Notes: generated from the letters alone by a model not told the origin. A stretch of DNA of 64,000 nt from JAGVPT01 sp963772165 (GCA_963772165.1 CAVYWA010000011.1:124001-188000), one strand, 5' to 3'. Counted from the stretch's first letter, positions 16,601-26,780 are shown. Made by a program: numbers and translations.

Positions 16601-19600
16601 ATGCTCCGCAAAATTTCGAAAATATTGGCATACATCTGTCTTTCCGCTTTGGCGGTTCTGTTTGCGACGATGGGATTTACTCAGACGATATTGACATATG
16701 TCTGCCTTTCGGCATTGGTCGTTCTCTTTGCGGCGATGGGCTTTTCCCGGAAAACGCTGACGTATGTTTGTCTCTCCATAGTCGTCGTTCTGTTTGCGGC
16801 GATGGGCTTTTCTCAGACGACGCTTTTCAGGCAGACGCTTCGGGCGACGATCTATAAAATAGTGGATGCAAACCTTAATGCGTCGGTGTTTATCGGCGAA
16901 ATCAAAGGAAATCTTTTCACCGGCATTTCTATTGACACAATCGCGATTTACGTCAACAACGCGCCGTTTCTTGAAGCAGGCAGGACTGTTGTTCGCTACG
17001 ACCCGCTTCCCCTCTGGAATAAAAATATTGCGCTCGGAAGCATTGAAATTGAACACCCGTCCGTTTCGATTATCCGGTTTGCCGACGGAACGTGGAATGT
17101 CGACCGGCTCGCAAAAAAGAAATCGGAACCGGATTCTCTTCCGTCGCCGTGGGTTGTTGCGGTAAAAAACCTGCGTATCAACAACGGGCATTTTCGGTTG
17201 ATCGACTCGACCGCTCAATCCAACCATGATCTCCCGGATTCAATCGCCGGGCGGACGTTCAATTTTTCCAACCTTGACATCGAAAAGCTCAATGTTGAAC
17301 TCTCGGCGACATTTTCGGAACAGCAGCAAAGTGCATCTATTAAAAATATTTCCTTCGTGACTTCCCGCGAGGGCTTTACCCTTACACATTTTTCCGGCGA
17401 TCTCCGGCATACGGCCGCGAACTCTGAAGTCAAAAACCTTCTCATTGTCACCCCCCGCTCACGCATTGAATTCTCGGCGAAAATCTCTTCCGTGGATGCG
17501 CTCAAAATTCATGACATCGCAGCGCTCCAATTTACTCCGGTAGAGTGTTCCCTGTCGCCGAGCACTGTCGCCGCAGAAGACCTGCAGCGATTCCTGCCTT
17601 CGCTCAATTTTCTTCGAGGCTCGGTTCAATTGGAATGCAGGACGGAAGGCGAATTTGGCAATCTGAAGGTGAAAAGACTCCATGCCGGCTTCAACCGTTC
17701 AATCATCAATCTCGACGGGAGCGTCACCAATCTTCATCATCCTGACGACCTGACGTTAAACATTGAATCGAAAGGAACCACGATCCATCCTTCCGACGTT
17801 CCCCAGCTTCTCCCTTTTTTCCACATTCCGGACTTTGGAAATGCAGGGGAGCTCGGTCTCGACTTTCATTATGTCGGCAAGCCGCTTAATTTTCAGGTCA
17901 CAGCGAATGCTTCGATGGCAGCGGGAAACGTTTCGGTGAACGGAGGGTTGGACCTCACCGGCACAACAATGAGGTACAAGGCGGCGTTCGGCGGGACCGG
18001 AGTAAATCTCGGAAAAATCCTTTCGGCCCCGTCACTTCGTTCCAATCTGGATTTCTCCGGGACGATAGAGGGGGAAGGGACATCGATTGAAGAACTGAAT
18101 TCTAAAGCTTCACTTATTATCGACTCATCATCGTTTAACGATATCCCCCTTTCCCATCTCCGGACAGAAATCATCGCTGCGGATAAAAAAATTTCGTGTT
18201 CCGCAAAACTTCAATTTCCCAAAGGGGATGTCGCCCTGCAGTCGGCGTTGGAGTACAACTCCGCCGGGGCGCCTTCGTACTCATTCGACGGGACATTTTC
18301 TCATTTTGATTTTGCGGCGATCTTTCATGATGATCATTATGCGTCGGACTGCTCCTTCTCGTTGAGTGCAAGCGGAAACGATTTTCTGCGTGAAGACATG
18401 AGCGGCAACTTGCGTGTCGGGTTTTCAAATTCTCGGTTTGAAACATACACTTTTGACAGTGCCCGGGCGGAGCTCCACGTTGGCGTCGACTCTTCGGGAA
18501 GTAAAACGATTGGTCTCGTCTCGCCAATCGCCGATGTATCGATGACGGGCAACTTTACGTATGCCGGCGTTATCGACATGTTGAAATCGCATATTGCGGG
18601 GTTTCGACGGGCTTACTATAAACAGCGCGCTATCTTTGACTCTTCATTTGTCGATGCGGCGGGGAGTGTGAACGCCGATGAAGATACAACGGCCGGCAGC
18701 TCACCATCTCCACAAAATACTATTCAATATTCAGTCCATGTAAGGAATTTAGAACCGGTGGCTATCTTTTTTGGGATGAATATTTTTAATGCGGTCGGCG
18801 ACATTGAAGGGTCGATCCACGGCAACGCTGATACACTTTCCGCTGAAGGCTCAGTCTCAATCATGTCGGCAAAATACTCGTTGAACAATGATGGCTACGT
18901 TGTTGTTGAAAAAGGGTTGGTGGAGTACAGTGTTCAGAATATGGCGCGCGACAACCTTCTTGCCGCTGCAAACAGCCCAACGGTGCAAATCCGCGCAAGC
19001 GGGGCCAATGTTTTCACGGGTGAGTCCTATTTCCGGAACGCGTCGGTTGAGTTCAGCCTTCATGATCGGCATGCCGAATACTCGGTGCAATGCGAGGTTG
19101 ACAGCACCATCAAGCTCGGTATCGAAGGCCGGGCACATGTAACTCCCGATGAATACGAACTGACTTTTGATACGTTTTCTTTCAGTTATCAAGGGTACGA
19201 ACTCGATAATGCCCGGCAATTCTCGGCTCGATTGAGCGGATCCGGTATTTCCGTTGACTCGACGGCATTTATCCATCAGGATGAAAAGCTCATCTTCGGC
19301 GGCTCTATCGGCTATGGCGGTGAGATTGCTGCCTTTGTCCGCCTGCAGGATTTCGCACTGTCAAATATTTACCATTTTGGCAAGTCTCAAAACTTCAAGT
19401 CAAACGCCATCGCATTTGGCGGCACGGTGAACGCCAGCGGCCTGCTGAGAGGAACGATGCATGATCCGGTGCTCACCTGTGAACTTGGGATTACAGATTT
19501 TGCCTACCGCGGAGTGGCGTTTGGGTTTGTGAACAGCTCGATCCACTACGAAAACAAAGTTGCTGATTGCACTGTCCAACTTTCCAAAACACCCGAGTCG

Positions 19601-21280
19601 CATGATAATTTTGAACTTCTTTGCAGCGGCTCCATTCCGATGGACCTTGCGTTTGCGTCTGTCGATAACCGCTTTTCTCTTGCCGGCATGGACATGTATG
19701 TGAAAGCGCAAAATTTTGATATCAGCGTCCTTGACCCTTTCATCGAACAGCTCGATGAAATGGAAGGGACGATGGAGGGTTCCATTCATTGTACCGGGTC
19801 GCTGGAATCCCCGCTGTTCGATGGAGGCATGGAATTGCGGGATGCAAAGTTTTTGTTTCCGATGAACAATATGAAATACCGGGTCGACGGAAAGATTGAT
19901 TTTCAGGGCAATAAGGTATCCTTCTCAACCTTCGTTGCGAAAAATTTGACTGAAAATTATTCTACCGGCAAAATCGATTTCAGCGGCTACATTACGCTTC
20001 GCGGGTTCGTTCCGGATGAATATCATTTACGGGCAAAGGGCGAATTAAAAGTACTTCAGGAAGCGTCGCGAAAAAACGACCAGGGAGTCTACGGGGATTT
20101 GATTGCTTCCACGGGAGACGAGGGGCTGTCGTTTGATGGAACTGCCGCCAGCTCGCGCGTGACGGGAGCCATGTATATCAAACAGGCCTCGCTCACATTC
20201 CCGTCGACACGCGAATCGGCAAATCTTGTTTCGGCACGGTATGTTAATGTCGTCAGTGTCGACGATACTTCAAAGGCAGTTCCGGACTCTCTTCTCGGCT
20301 CGCGCCTTTTTGCTTTTTTAGGTTCGAAGAAAGAAGCGCGAACTTCGAACGATCCTTCGTTTCTGGACGGACTCGGATACAATTTAACGATCCAGACACA
20401 GGGAATCGTGCAAATACGGATGATCTTCAATGCGGCCACGAATGAAGAGTTGTTTGCAGATTTGAATGGAAAGCTGGAATTGAGTAAAGAGAAGAACGAT
20501 GTTCGGCTCACGGGAACGATCAACGTATCGGATAAATCTAATTACAAATTCTATAAACAATTCGATGCATCGGGTACATTGAAGTTCACGGGGAAACCCG
20601 ATAATCCGGAATTGGATATTACCGCCTCCTACACCGGAAGCCACTTGAAGCCGGAAACGGCAGGGCAGAAGGAAACAACGGTTCCGGCAACAGAAAAAGT
20701 TGTGGTTTCGCTCGCAATCAGCGGCACGCGGTACGACCCAAAGATAAAAATCGGCCTCTCGACTTTTGACGACAACAACAATGAAACAGTGCGTACCGGC
20801 GACGTCGAATCCGACGCTATTTCATTTCTTCTGACATCGACGCCGGGGAGCCCGGGAAAGTTCCGCGACGATTTGACTTCAAACGATAAACAAGGCATCG
20901 CAAGTTCGCTGGGAGGGTCAATCGGTGGATCATTAGTCTCCGGTTTCACCAACACACTTCTTTCGGGAATGATGCAGGATTTTTTACGTGCGAATAACTT
21001 TACCGCACTGAGCAATGTCGAGATTCTCTATTCGGGCACATCGCCGGACTTGCGTTTGAGCGGCGTTGTCGGCAATGCGTACTGGACATTTGGAGGAAAA
21101 GTATTCAACGATATCAACAACGCCAACGTCAGCGTGCAATGGTCGCTTGGTTCAATCATTCAGGACGATAACCTGCGTAATTTTATGTTCGAAGTCGATC
21201 GGAAAAGCGACCCGATGGAAACAATTGATTTACGCCGCCCGACAAACGGCGCACGCGTATACTATAAATTTGCTTTTTAG
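16601..21280 (+). CDS. tamB: TamB-like translocation/assembly module protein (DUF490 C-terminus)
   Basis: Large (1559-residue) inner-membrane-anchored, periplasm-spanning protein of the TamB/AsmA-like group, involved in lipid transport to, or protein assembly in, the outer membrane. After the anchor there is a very long beta-rich region without enzymatic motifs. The last 400 residues show the TamB C-terminal domain: GTRYDPKIKIGLS, FLLTSTPGS, LRANNFTALSNVEILYSG, LRLSGVVGNAYWTFGGKVF and a final aromatic (YYKFAF). The N-terminus is unusual: the anchor helix is present in three tandem 22-residue copies (see 16631-16828). The gene follows rfaE2 without a gap. Confidence 0.88.
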   Translation: MLRKISKILAYICLSALAVLFATMGFTQTILTYVCLSALVVLFAAMGFSRKTLTYVCLSIVVVLFAAMGFSQTTLFRQTLRATIYKIVDANLNASVFIGEIKGNLFTGISIDTIAIYVNNAPFLEAGRTVVRYDPLPLWNKNIALGSIEIEHPSVSIIRFADGTWNVDRLAKKKSEPDSLPSPWVVAVKNLRINNGHFRLIDSTAQSNHDLPDSIAGRTFNFSNLDIEKLNVELSATFSEQQQSASIKNISFVTSREGFTLTHFSGDLRHTAANSEVKNLLIVTPRSRIEFSAKISSVDALKIHDIAALQFTPVECSLSPSTVAAEDLQRFLPSLNFLRGSVQLECRTEGEFGNLKVKRLHAGFNRSIINLDGSVTNLHHPDDLTLNIESKGTTIHPSDVPQLLPFFHIPDFGNAGELGLDFHYVGKPLNFQVTANASMAAGNVSVNGGLDLTGTTMRYKAAFGGTGVNLGKILSAPSLRSNLDFSGTIEGEGTSIEELNSKASLIIDSSSFNDIPLSHLRTEIIAADKKISCSAKLQFPKGDVALQSALEYNSAGAPSYSFDGTFSHFDFAAIFHDDHYASDCSFSLSASGNDFLREDMSGNLRVGFSNSRFETYTFDSARAELHVGVDSSGSKTIGLVSPIADVSMTGNFTYAGVIDMLKSHIAGFRRAYYKQRAIFDSSFVDAAGSVNADEDTTAGSSPSPQNTIQYSVHVRNLEPVAIFFGMNIFNAVGDIEGSIHGNADTLSAEGSVSIMSAKYSLNNDGYVVVEKGLVEYSVQNMARDNLLAAANSPTVQIRASGANVFTGESYFRNASVEFSLHDRHAEYSVQCEVDSTIKLGIEGRAHVTPDEYELTFDTFSFSYQGYELDNARQFSARLSGSGISVDSTAFIHQDEKLIFGGSIGYGGEIAAFVRLQDFALSNIYHFGKSQNFKSNAIAFGGTVNASGLLRGTMHDPVLTCELGITDFAYRGVAFGFVNSSIHYENKVADCTVQLSKTPESHDNFELLCSGSIPMDLAFASVDNRFSLAGMDMYVKAQNFDISVLDPFIEQLDEMEGTMEGSIHCTGSLESPLFDGGMELRDAKFLFPMNNMKYRVDGKIDFQGNKVSFSTFVAKNLTENYSTGKIDFSGYITLRGFVPDEYHLRAKGELKVLQEASRKNDQGVYGDLIASTGDEGLSFDGTAASSRVTGAMYIKQASLTFPSTRESANLVSARYVNVVSVDDTSKAVPDSLLGSRLFAFLGSKKEARTSNDPSFLDGLGYNLTIQTQGIVQIRMIFNAATNEELFADLNGKLELSKEKNDVRLTGTINVSDKSNYKFYKQFDASGTLKFTGKPDNPELDITASYTGSHLKPETAGQKETTVPATEKVVVSLAISGTRYDPKIKIGLSTFDDNNNETVRTGDVESDAISFLLTSTPGSPGKFRDDLTSNDKQGIASSLGGSIGGSLVSGFTNTLLSGMMQDFLRANNFTALSNVEILYSGTSPDLRLSGVVGNAYWTFGGKVFNDINNANVSVQWSLGSIIQDDNLRNFMFEVDRKSDPMETIDLRRPTNGARVYYKFAF
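16631..16828 (+). repeat. 66-bp tandem repeat (three units) encoding a triplicated membrane anchor
   Basis: Three 66-bp units at 16631-16696, 16697-16762 and 16763-16828 each encode 22 residues of the form YVCLSALVVLFAAMGFSxxTL(T/F). The units differ at many bases, so they are diverged duplications and not a recent artefact. Each contains one hydrophobic stretch of about 16 residues. Confidence 0.9.
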
Positions 21281-21301
21281 CCCAAGGGGATAGAGGGAAT
21301 C

Positions 21302-23473
21302 ATGAAAAATAATTTAGAACAGCGCGTCGTCGATTTTTTTGACGCACATCCGCGCGAGGCGTTCAAATCGCGCCAGGTGGCACGGCGGTTAAGCATACGG
21401 GATGAAAAAGAATTCCAGGCGTTGAGGGAAGTGCTTCATACCATGGTGGATCGGAAAGTTTTATCTCATGCCAGGGGCAAGGGGTATTCTCGCAAATCGC
21501 TGGAGAAGGGGATGAAGGGTATACTTTCGATGAGCAAACAGGGCTACGGGTACGTCACCGTTCCGGGCTCGGAATTCGGGGATGTATACATCGGTCCGAA
21601 ATCACTCGGTACGGCTCTCGATGGTGATACGGTTGAAGTGACGCCGTTTGCTTCCCACCGCCAAAACAAGGGAGGTGAAAAGGGGACCGAAGGTGAAATT
21701 GTCGGGGTCGTGTCGCGCGCTCATGATGAATTTGTCGGAACGCTTGCACAAAGCAAGAATTTCTTTTTTGTCGTCATTGATGACCGAAAGATTCCGCGTG
21801 ATATCTATGTACCGCACGAAGCGCTGAACGGGGCGCAGCCCGGGGATAAAGTCGTCGTTGCGTTTGAATCGTGGGACAATGAGCTGCTGAACCCGGAAGG
21901 GAAAATTATTGAAATTATCGGTCGCTCGGGCGACTCGAGTGCGGAGGTCGCATCGGTCATTAAAGCGTTCCGTCTCCCGACATCGTTCCCGCGCGACGTC
22001 GAATCCTACGTCAAAAACATTCCCGAAACAATTTCTCCGGAAGAAATCAAGCTCCGGCGGGACCTGCGCCCGCTCCCCTGCGTGACCATCGATCCCGATG
22101 ACGCGAAGGACTTTGACGATGCTGTCTCACTCGAGATGCTTGACGGCACGACATTCAGGCTTGGAGTTCATATCGCCGATGTGAGCGCGTACGTCAAAGA
22201 AGGAACGGTGCTCGACACCGAGGCGTTCAACAGGGGAACCAGTGTTTATCTCGCGAATCAAGTTGTGCCGATGCTGCCGGAGAAACTTTCCAACGACCTC
22301 TGCAGCCTTAAACCCAACGTCGACCGGCTTGCCTATTCCTGCATCATGGATATCACGGAAAAAGGGAAGATTAAAAATTATGAAATTGTTCGGAGCGTCA
22401 TCAACTCAAAACGGCGGTTCACCTATGAGGAAGTGGAGCGTGTTCTCGACACAGGAAAAGGCGATCACGCGGAGTCATTGGCGAAGCTCTGGTCGCTCGC
22501 ACGTCTCCTGAAAGAGAAACGGATGAAAAACGGAAGCATCGATTTCGATTCACCCGAAGCCAAGTTCCGGTACGACGAACACGGCAAGCCGGTAGAAGTC
22601 CGGATCAAAAATCGATTGAAAAGCCATCAATTGGTGGAAGAATGTATGCTGCTCGCTAATCAAACGGTCGCTTCGCACATCGGCAAACAAAAAAAGGAAG
22701 TTGATGTTCAGCCGTTCGTCTACCGCATTCATGATTCTCCGGACAGCGAAAAAATACGGGAATTATCGATTTTTGTTGAAAAGTTTGGTTACAAATTAAA
22801 CGTTAGTGCTTCTGTTTCGTCAAAAGATTTGCAGAAACTGCTGAACGAAGTGAAAGGCACCCCGGAAGAAAATGTCATCAACACAGTTTCGCTCCGTGCA
22901 ATGGCAAAAGCGGTTTACTCGGAAAAAAATATCGGACACTTCGGCCTGGCGTTCGACTATTACACGCATTTCACATCCCCTATCCGCCGTTACCCTGACC
23001 TGGTCGTGCACAGAATGCTTGATGAATATGCGAAAGGGATGTCTCATGCGCGCCGGAAACATTTCATCGATGTGCTTCCGCATGTCTGCAAATGGTCCTC
23101 TGACCGGGAACGGGTTGCTATGGAAGCCGAACGCGCCTCGGTGAAGGTGATGCAGGCAGAGTATATGAAACAGCACCTCGGCGACGAATTCGCCGGAGTG
23201 ATTTCGGGCGTAACAAACTACGGGATGTATGTTGAGATCAATGATTTGCTCGTCGAGGGAATGATTCATGTCCGCAACATCGGAGATGATTATTACGAGC
23301 ATGATGAAAAGCACTATTCACTCGTTGGCAGACGCACCGGGCGGACGTTCCGTCTCGGGGACAGTATTGCCGTGAAAGTGATAAAGGTGAATGTTGAGAA
23401 CAGAGAAATTGATTTCGCATGCATAGAGCCGGAGCCGCCATCACAGGCGAAAAAGAGGCGGAAGAATAGGTAG
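21302..23473 (+). CDS. rnr: Ribonuclease R
   Basis: 3'-5' hydrolytic exoribonuclease of the RNB family, able to degrade structured RNA. Order of parts: an N-terminal winged-helix-like region (1-70), cold-shock domains (GILSMSKQGYGYVTVPG), the RNB catalytic domain with the Asp cluster TIDPDDAKDFDDAVS (about 260-274) and HFTSPIRRYPDLVVHR, then a C-terminal S1 domain (GVISGVTNYGMYVEINDLLV) and a basic tail. 723 residues is typical. It starts 21 nt after tamB. Confidence 0.96.
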   Translation: MKNNLEQRVVDFFDAHPREAFKSRQVARRLSIRDEKEFQALREVLHTMVDRKVLSHARGKGYSRKSLEKGMKGILSMSKQGYGYVTVPGSEFGDVYIGPKSLGTALDGDTVEVTPFASHRQNKGGEKGTEGEIVGVVSRAHDEFVGTLAQSKNFFFVVIDDRKIPRDIYVPHEALNGAQPGDKVVVAFESWDNELLNPEGKIIEIIGRSGDSSAEVASVIKAFRLPTSFPRDVESYVKNIPETISPEEIKLRRDLRPLPCVTIDPDDAKDFDDAVSLEMLDGTTFRLGVHIADVSAYVKEGTVLDTEAFNRGTSVYLANQVVPMLPEKLSNDLCSLKPNVDRLAYSCIMDITEKGKIKNYEIVRSVINSKRRFTYEEVERVLDTGKGDHAESLAKLWSLARLLKEKRMKNGSIDFDSPEAKFRYDEHGKPVEVRIKNRLKSHQLVEECMLLANQTVASHIGKQKKEVDVQPFVYRIHDSPDSEKIRELSIFVEKFGYKLNVSASVSSKDLQKLLNEVKGTPEENVINTVSLRAMAKAVYSEKNIGHFGLAFDYYTHFTSPIRRYPDLVVHRMLDEYAKGMSHARRKHFIDVLPHVCKWSSDRERVAMEAERASVKVMQAEYMKQHLGDEFAGVISGVTNYGMYVEINDLLVEGMIHVRNIGDDYYEHDEKHYSLVGRRTGRTFRLGDSIAVKVIKVNVENREIDFACIEPEPPSQAKKRRKNR

Positions 23474-23565
23474 GAATTTTCTTTCGGCGTGCTTCGTTGT
23501 AATAAGTGATACAGAGCGTTTATTGTAAGAGCAAAATAGCTTTCCCCATACTCATTGAGGATTCC

Positions 23566-25149
23566 ATGAGAATGCGCCTTTTGATGATCGGGTTTTTATT
23601 GACTGCCGGAGTGTTCTCCTCGGTAGCCCAGGAGGCTGTTTTCGGCAAGAACAAAGTGAAGTACAAAAAATTTGAGTGGTGGTACATTCAAACAAACCAT
23701 TTCGACATTTATTTCAGCGACAACGGAGAATACCTTGCGAACTTTACCGCAGCCGCCGCTGAATCCGCCTACACCCTTATCAGCAAAAGTTTCCGCTACG
23801 AGATCAATAATCGTATTCCGATTATGGTCTACAACTCGCACAACGATTTTCAGCAGACGAATGTTTTATCGGAATACATGGAAGAAGGAATCGGCGGTGT
23901 CACGGAACTCTTCAAGAACAGAATGGTGGTCCCGTTCGAGGGTAATTACAAGATGTTCCGTCATGTCATTCACCATGAACTCGTCCACGCCGTTTTCAAC
24001 GATATGTTCTACGGCGGTTCGATACAATCCATCATCTCCAATAACATCCGCCTCCAGCTGCCGATGTGGTTCAACGAAGGGATGGCGGAGTATCAATCGC
24101 TGCATTGGGATACAAACTCGGACATGTTCATGCGTGATGCGACGATTCATACCTATCTTCCCCCCATCGACTATCTCAGCGGTTACTTTGCCTATCGCGG
24201 GGGCCAATCGGTTTGGTATTATATTGCAAATAAGTACGGCGATCAGAAAATTTCAGAAATTTTGAATCGGATCAAGGGGTCGCGCAGCATAGAGCAGGGA
24301 TTTAAAAATGCCCTCGGATTGAGCATCTCTGAATTAAACGAGCGATGGCAGAAAGAGCAGAAAGTGCTGTACTGGCCCGACATTGCGAAGCGTGAAGACC
24401 CGGCGGATTTTGCGACGCGCCTCACGAACCACGTGAAAGAATCTGATTTTTATAATACCAGCCCATCGATTTCCCCTCAGGGCGACAAAGTCGCATTTAT
24501 TTCCGACCGCGATGATTATTTCGACGTGTATATCATGTCCACGATCGACAATAAAATAACGAAGATCGTCGACGGACAGCGGACCAAAAATTTTGAAGAA
24601 CTGCACCTGCTGACGCCGGGCATTACCTGGTCTCCCGACGGAAAGAAGATCGCCCTGGCCGTGAAGAGCGGGGAGAGCGATGCAATATTTATTGTTGATG
24701 CCGTCACCGGTGACCAGGAGAAAATTCAATTTCAACTGGAAGGGATCTTTTCCGTCGACTGGTCGCCCAAAGGGGACAAGCTCGCGTTTGTCGGAGACGA
24801 CGCGAAACAGTCGGATATTTATCTCTATGACTTGAAAACGAAAAACCTGACGAATCTCACCGACGATATTTTTTCAGATTCCGACCCGCACTGGGCACCC
24901 GATGGAAAGACGATCTACTTTGTTTCGGACAGGAAAGACAATCTCGACCGTAATGCCGTCTCCCCGAATTTCAAAATGGCAAAGTATGATTTTTCCGAAT
25001 CGGATATTTATTCGTTGAACGTTGAGACTTTGGAGATGAAGCGTATCGTTGATTATGACGGCAGCGATGCAACATCGCCGGTGCATATCGCCGGACGGGA
25101 AAAAAATGCTCTACGTCTCCGACCGGAACGGCATCGGGAATATTTATGA
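23566..25149 (+). CDS. N-terminal part of a frameshifted metallopeptidase/beta-propeller/barrel protein
   Basis: Exported protein beginning with a signal peptide at ATG 23566 (MRMRLLMIGFLLTAGVFSSV). It carries a gluzincin-like peptidase core: HELVH at residues 137-141 and FNEGMAEY around 170-177, followed by WD40-like PD40 propeller blades (SPQGDKVAFISDRDD, TWSPDGKKIALA, HWAPDGKTIYFVSDR). The frame ends after about residue 510 with non-homologous residues. Coding continues one frame later (SPDGKKMLYVSDRNG, about 25085-25190) and then in a third frame as the next entry. Two single-base insertions, near 25085 and 25190, would explain it: sequencing error or recent inactivation. The restored product would be about 1050 residues. 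Confidence 0.8.
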   Translation: MRMRLLMIGFLLTAGVFSSVAQEAVFGKNKVKYKKFEWWYIQTNHFDIYFSDNGEYLANFTAAAAESAYTLISKSFRYEINNRIPIMVYNSHNDFQQTNVLSEYMEEGIGGVTELFKNRMVVPFEGNYKMFRHVIHHELVHAVFNDMFYGGSIQSIISNNIRLQLPMWFNEGMAEYQSLHWDTNSDMFMRDATIHTYLPPIDYLSGYFAYRGGQSVWYYIANKYGDQKISEILNRIKGSRSIEQGFKNALGLSISELNERWQKEQKVLYWPDIAKREDPADFATRLTNHVKESDFYNTSPSISPQGDKVAFISDRDDYFDVYIMSTIDNKITKIVDGQRTKNFEELHLLTPGITWSPDGKKIALAVKSGESDAIFIVDAVTGDQEKIQFQLEGIFSVDWSPKGDKLAFVGDDAKQSDIYLYDLKTKNLTNLTDDIFSDSDPHWAPDGKTIYFVSDRKDNLDRNAVSPNFKMAKYDFSESDIYSLNVETLEMKRIVDYDGSDATSPVHIAGREKNALRLRPERHREYL

Positions 25150-26723
25150 GCGCAATCTTGTTACCGGCGCGGACCGCCCCATTACCAATTCGCATTACCG
25201 GAGTGTTCCAGCTCTCATTGTCGGCGGATGGAAACAAACTTTCGTTTGCGGCGCTGAATGAAGCGGGCTTCGACATCTATCTTATGAAAGCGCCCTTCGA
25301 CAAAAAATTAGCGGTGTCCGAACTTGAGCCGACGGAATACTTAAAACGCAGAATGCGATTGGCGCAGAAAACGACCACGGCGCCCGGCGTCCAGGGAACA
25401 AAGGACTCGTCGAGTGTGGCGGCTAACGTTCCCGCAAAAGACACGGCGGGTGTCTACGGCGATCGTGTGCACATCGATTTTCAAAACTATGTTTTCTCTG
25501 ATGAACAGCCCAAAGAGAAACCGCCGTCCCCCGAGGCGGAAACCGTGGGAAAACAAATAGAACCGAGCGACAATGTCGACGAACAGGGCAACTATAAAGT
25601 CAACAAGTACAAGCTCAATTTTTCGCCCGATATCATTTACGGCAACGCCGGCTACAGTACCTTCTACGGAGTGGAAGGAACGACAGAAATGGCGTTCAGC
25701 GACATGCTCGGAAACCATCAAATCTATTTTCTCACGAACTTGATGCTGGATTTGGAGAACAGCGACTATGTCATGGCGTACAATTATTTGGCGACGAAAA
25801 TTGACTATGGGATTGAAGGATTTCACAGCGCGCGGTTTTTGTACCTGTACGACCAGACGGGCAATGTTTCGTTGTATCGTTTTCAAACATGGGGCATCGG
25901 ATTGTCGGCGTCGTATCCGCTGGATAGATTCAATCGGTTCGATTTCAGTCTGGCCTGGCTGAACCTTTCCAGGCAAAATCTCGACGACCCGACATTGGAT
26001 GAACCTACGGACGAACGAAACCTCGTGATGCCTTCGATAAGTTATATCCACGACACATCGCTGTGGGGTATCACTGCCCCGAACAACGGGACGCGCTATA
26101 ATTTTACCGTTATGTTCAGCCCTGCGCTTACCGCAGGCGACCATTCCCTTGATTTTCAGACCTATACGCTCGATTATCGAACGTATGAAAAATTCTGGAG
26201 GGACTATTCGTTCGTCATTCGCTGGGCGGGGGGCGTGAGTGAGGGCAGAAATGCACAAAGATTTTTTATCGGCGGGACGGACGGATGGATTAACCGTGAA
26301 TTTGCCAACGGTGGAATCCCGATTAACAATGTTGAGGACTACGCCTTCTTATCGCCTGCGCTTCCGATGCGCGGCTTTGACTACAACGACAAGAACGGCA
26401 CAAAGTACGCATTGATGAACTACGAACTGCGTTTTCCGCTCATCCGCTATCTTGTGACCGGCGGCTTGCCCATTGCGGCCCAAAATATTACGGGCGCGAT
26501 GTTTGTCGATATCGGTTCGTCGTGGACGGAGGACAAAGCGTATAGGTTCTTTACAAAGGACGATGATGGTAACTATACGGCAGAAGATTTGCTCATGGGG
26601 ACGGGGTTTGGCGTGCGGATAATTTTGTTCGGGTTACCGCTAAAATTTGATGTGGCATGGGCATATAATGGGGAAGCTTTTTCTATCCCCGTATACTATA
26701 TTTCGCTTGGGGGGGATTTCTAG
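25146..26723 (+). CDS. C-terminal part of the same broken gene: BamA/TamA-like outer-membrane barrel
   Basis: Continues the preceding gene in a different frame. The nominal ATG at 25146 is probably meaningless; real homology begins near 25190 with ITGVFQLSLSADGNKLSF, the last propeller blade. A Pro/Glu-rich linker (about residues 75-150) precedes a surface-antigen (D15/Omp85-like) beta-barrel with FYGVEGTTEMAFSDMLGN, FFIGGTDGWINREF, LPMRGFDYND, a VDIGSSW turn and a terminal aromatic (SLGGDF). Proteins combining a propeller with this barrel are known in Bacteroidota and may handle outer-membrane secretion. A bidirectional-looking hairpin follows. Confidence 0.8.
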   Translation: MSAILLPARTAPLPIRITGVFQLSLSADGNKLSFAALNEAGFDIYLMKAPFDKKLAVSELEPTEYLKRRMRLAQKTTTAPGVQGTKDSSSVAANVPAKDTAGVYGDRVHIDFQNYVFSDEQPKEKPPSPEAETVGKQIEPSDNVDEQGNYKVNKYKLNFSPDIIYGNAGYSTFYGVEGTTEMAFSDMLGNHQIYFLTNLMLDLENSDYVMAYNYLATKIDYGIEGFHSARFLYLYDQTGNVSLYRFQTWGIGLSASYPLDRFNRFDFSLAWLNLSRQNLDDPTLDEPTDERNLVMPSISYIHDTSLWGITAPNNGTRYNFTVMFSPALTAGDHSLDFQTYTLDYRTYEKFWRDYSFVIRWAGGVSEGRNAQRFFIGGTDGWINREFANGGIPINNVEDYAFLSPALPMRGFDYNDKNGTKYALMNYELRFPLIRYLVTGGLPIAAQNITGAMFVDIGSSWTEDKAYRFFTKDDDGNYTAEDLLMGTGFGVRIILFGLPLKFDVAWAYNGEAFSIPVYYISLGGDF

Positions 26724-26749
26724 GGCTGGAATCGTGTGATAGAAATCAG

Positions 26750-26780
26750 AAGGGCGATGAAGATTCCATCGCCCTTTTCG
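26750..26780. terminator. Terminator between convergent genes
   Basis: 10-bp stem AAGGGCGATG / CATCGCCCTT with a 7-nt loop, followed by TTTTCG. It sits between the + strand barrel gene and the - strand permease, so it may serve the + transcript mainly. Confidence 0.8.

Noticed and set aside
16136..17227. 363-codon minus-strand frame opposite rfaE2 and the start of tamB
   Set aside because: Antisense to two well-supported genes; composition (RRKQN repeats) reflects the complement of the tandem repeat.
23084..23473. Programmed frameshift as an explanation for frame changes in the following large gene
   Set aside because: No slippery heptamer or downstream structure recognised at either shift; error or mutation is simpler.
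25341..26258. 305-codon minus-strand frame opposite the barrel gene
   Set aside because: Antisense to the D15-like barrel whose conservation pattern is clear on the + strand.
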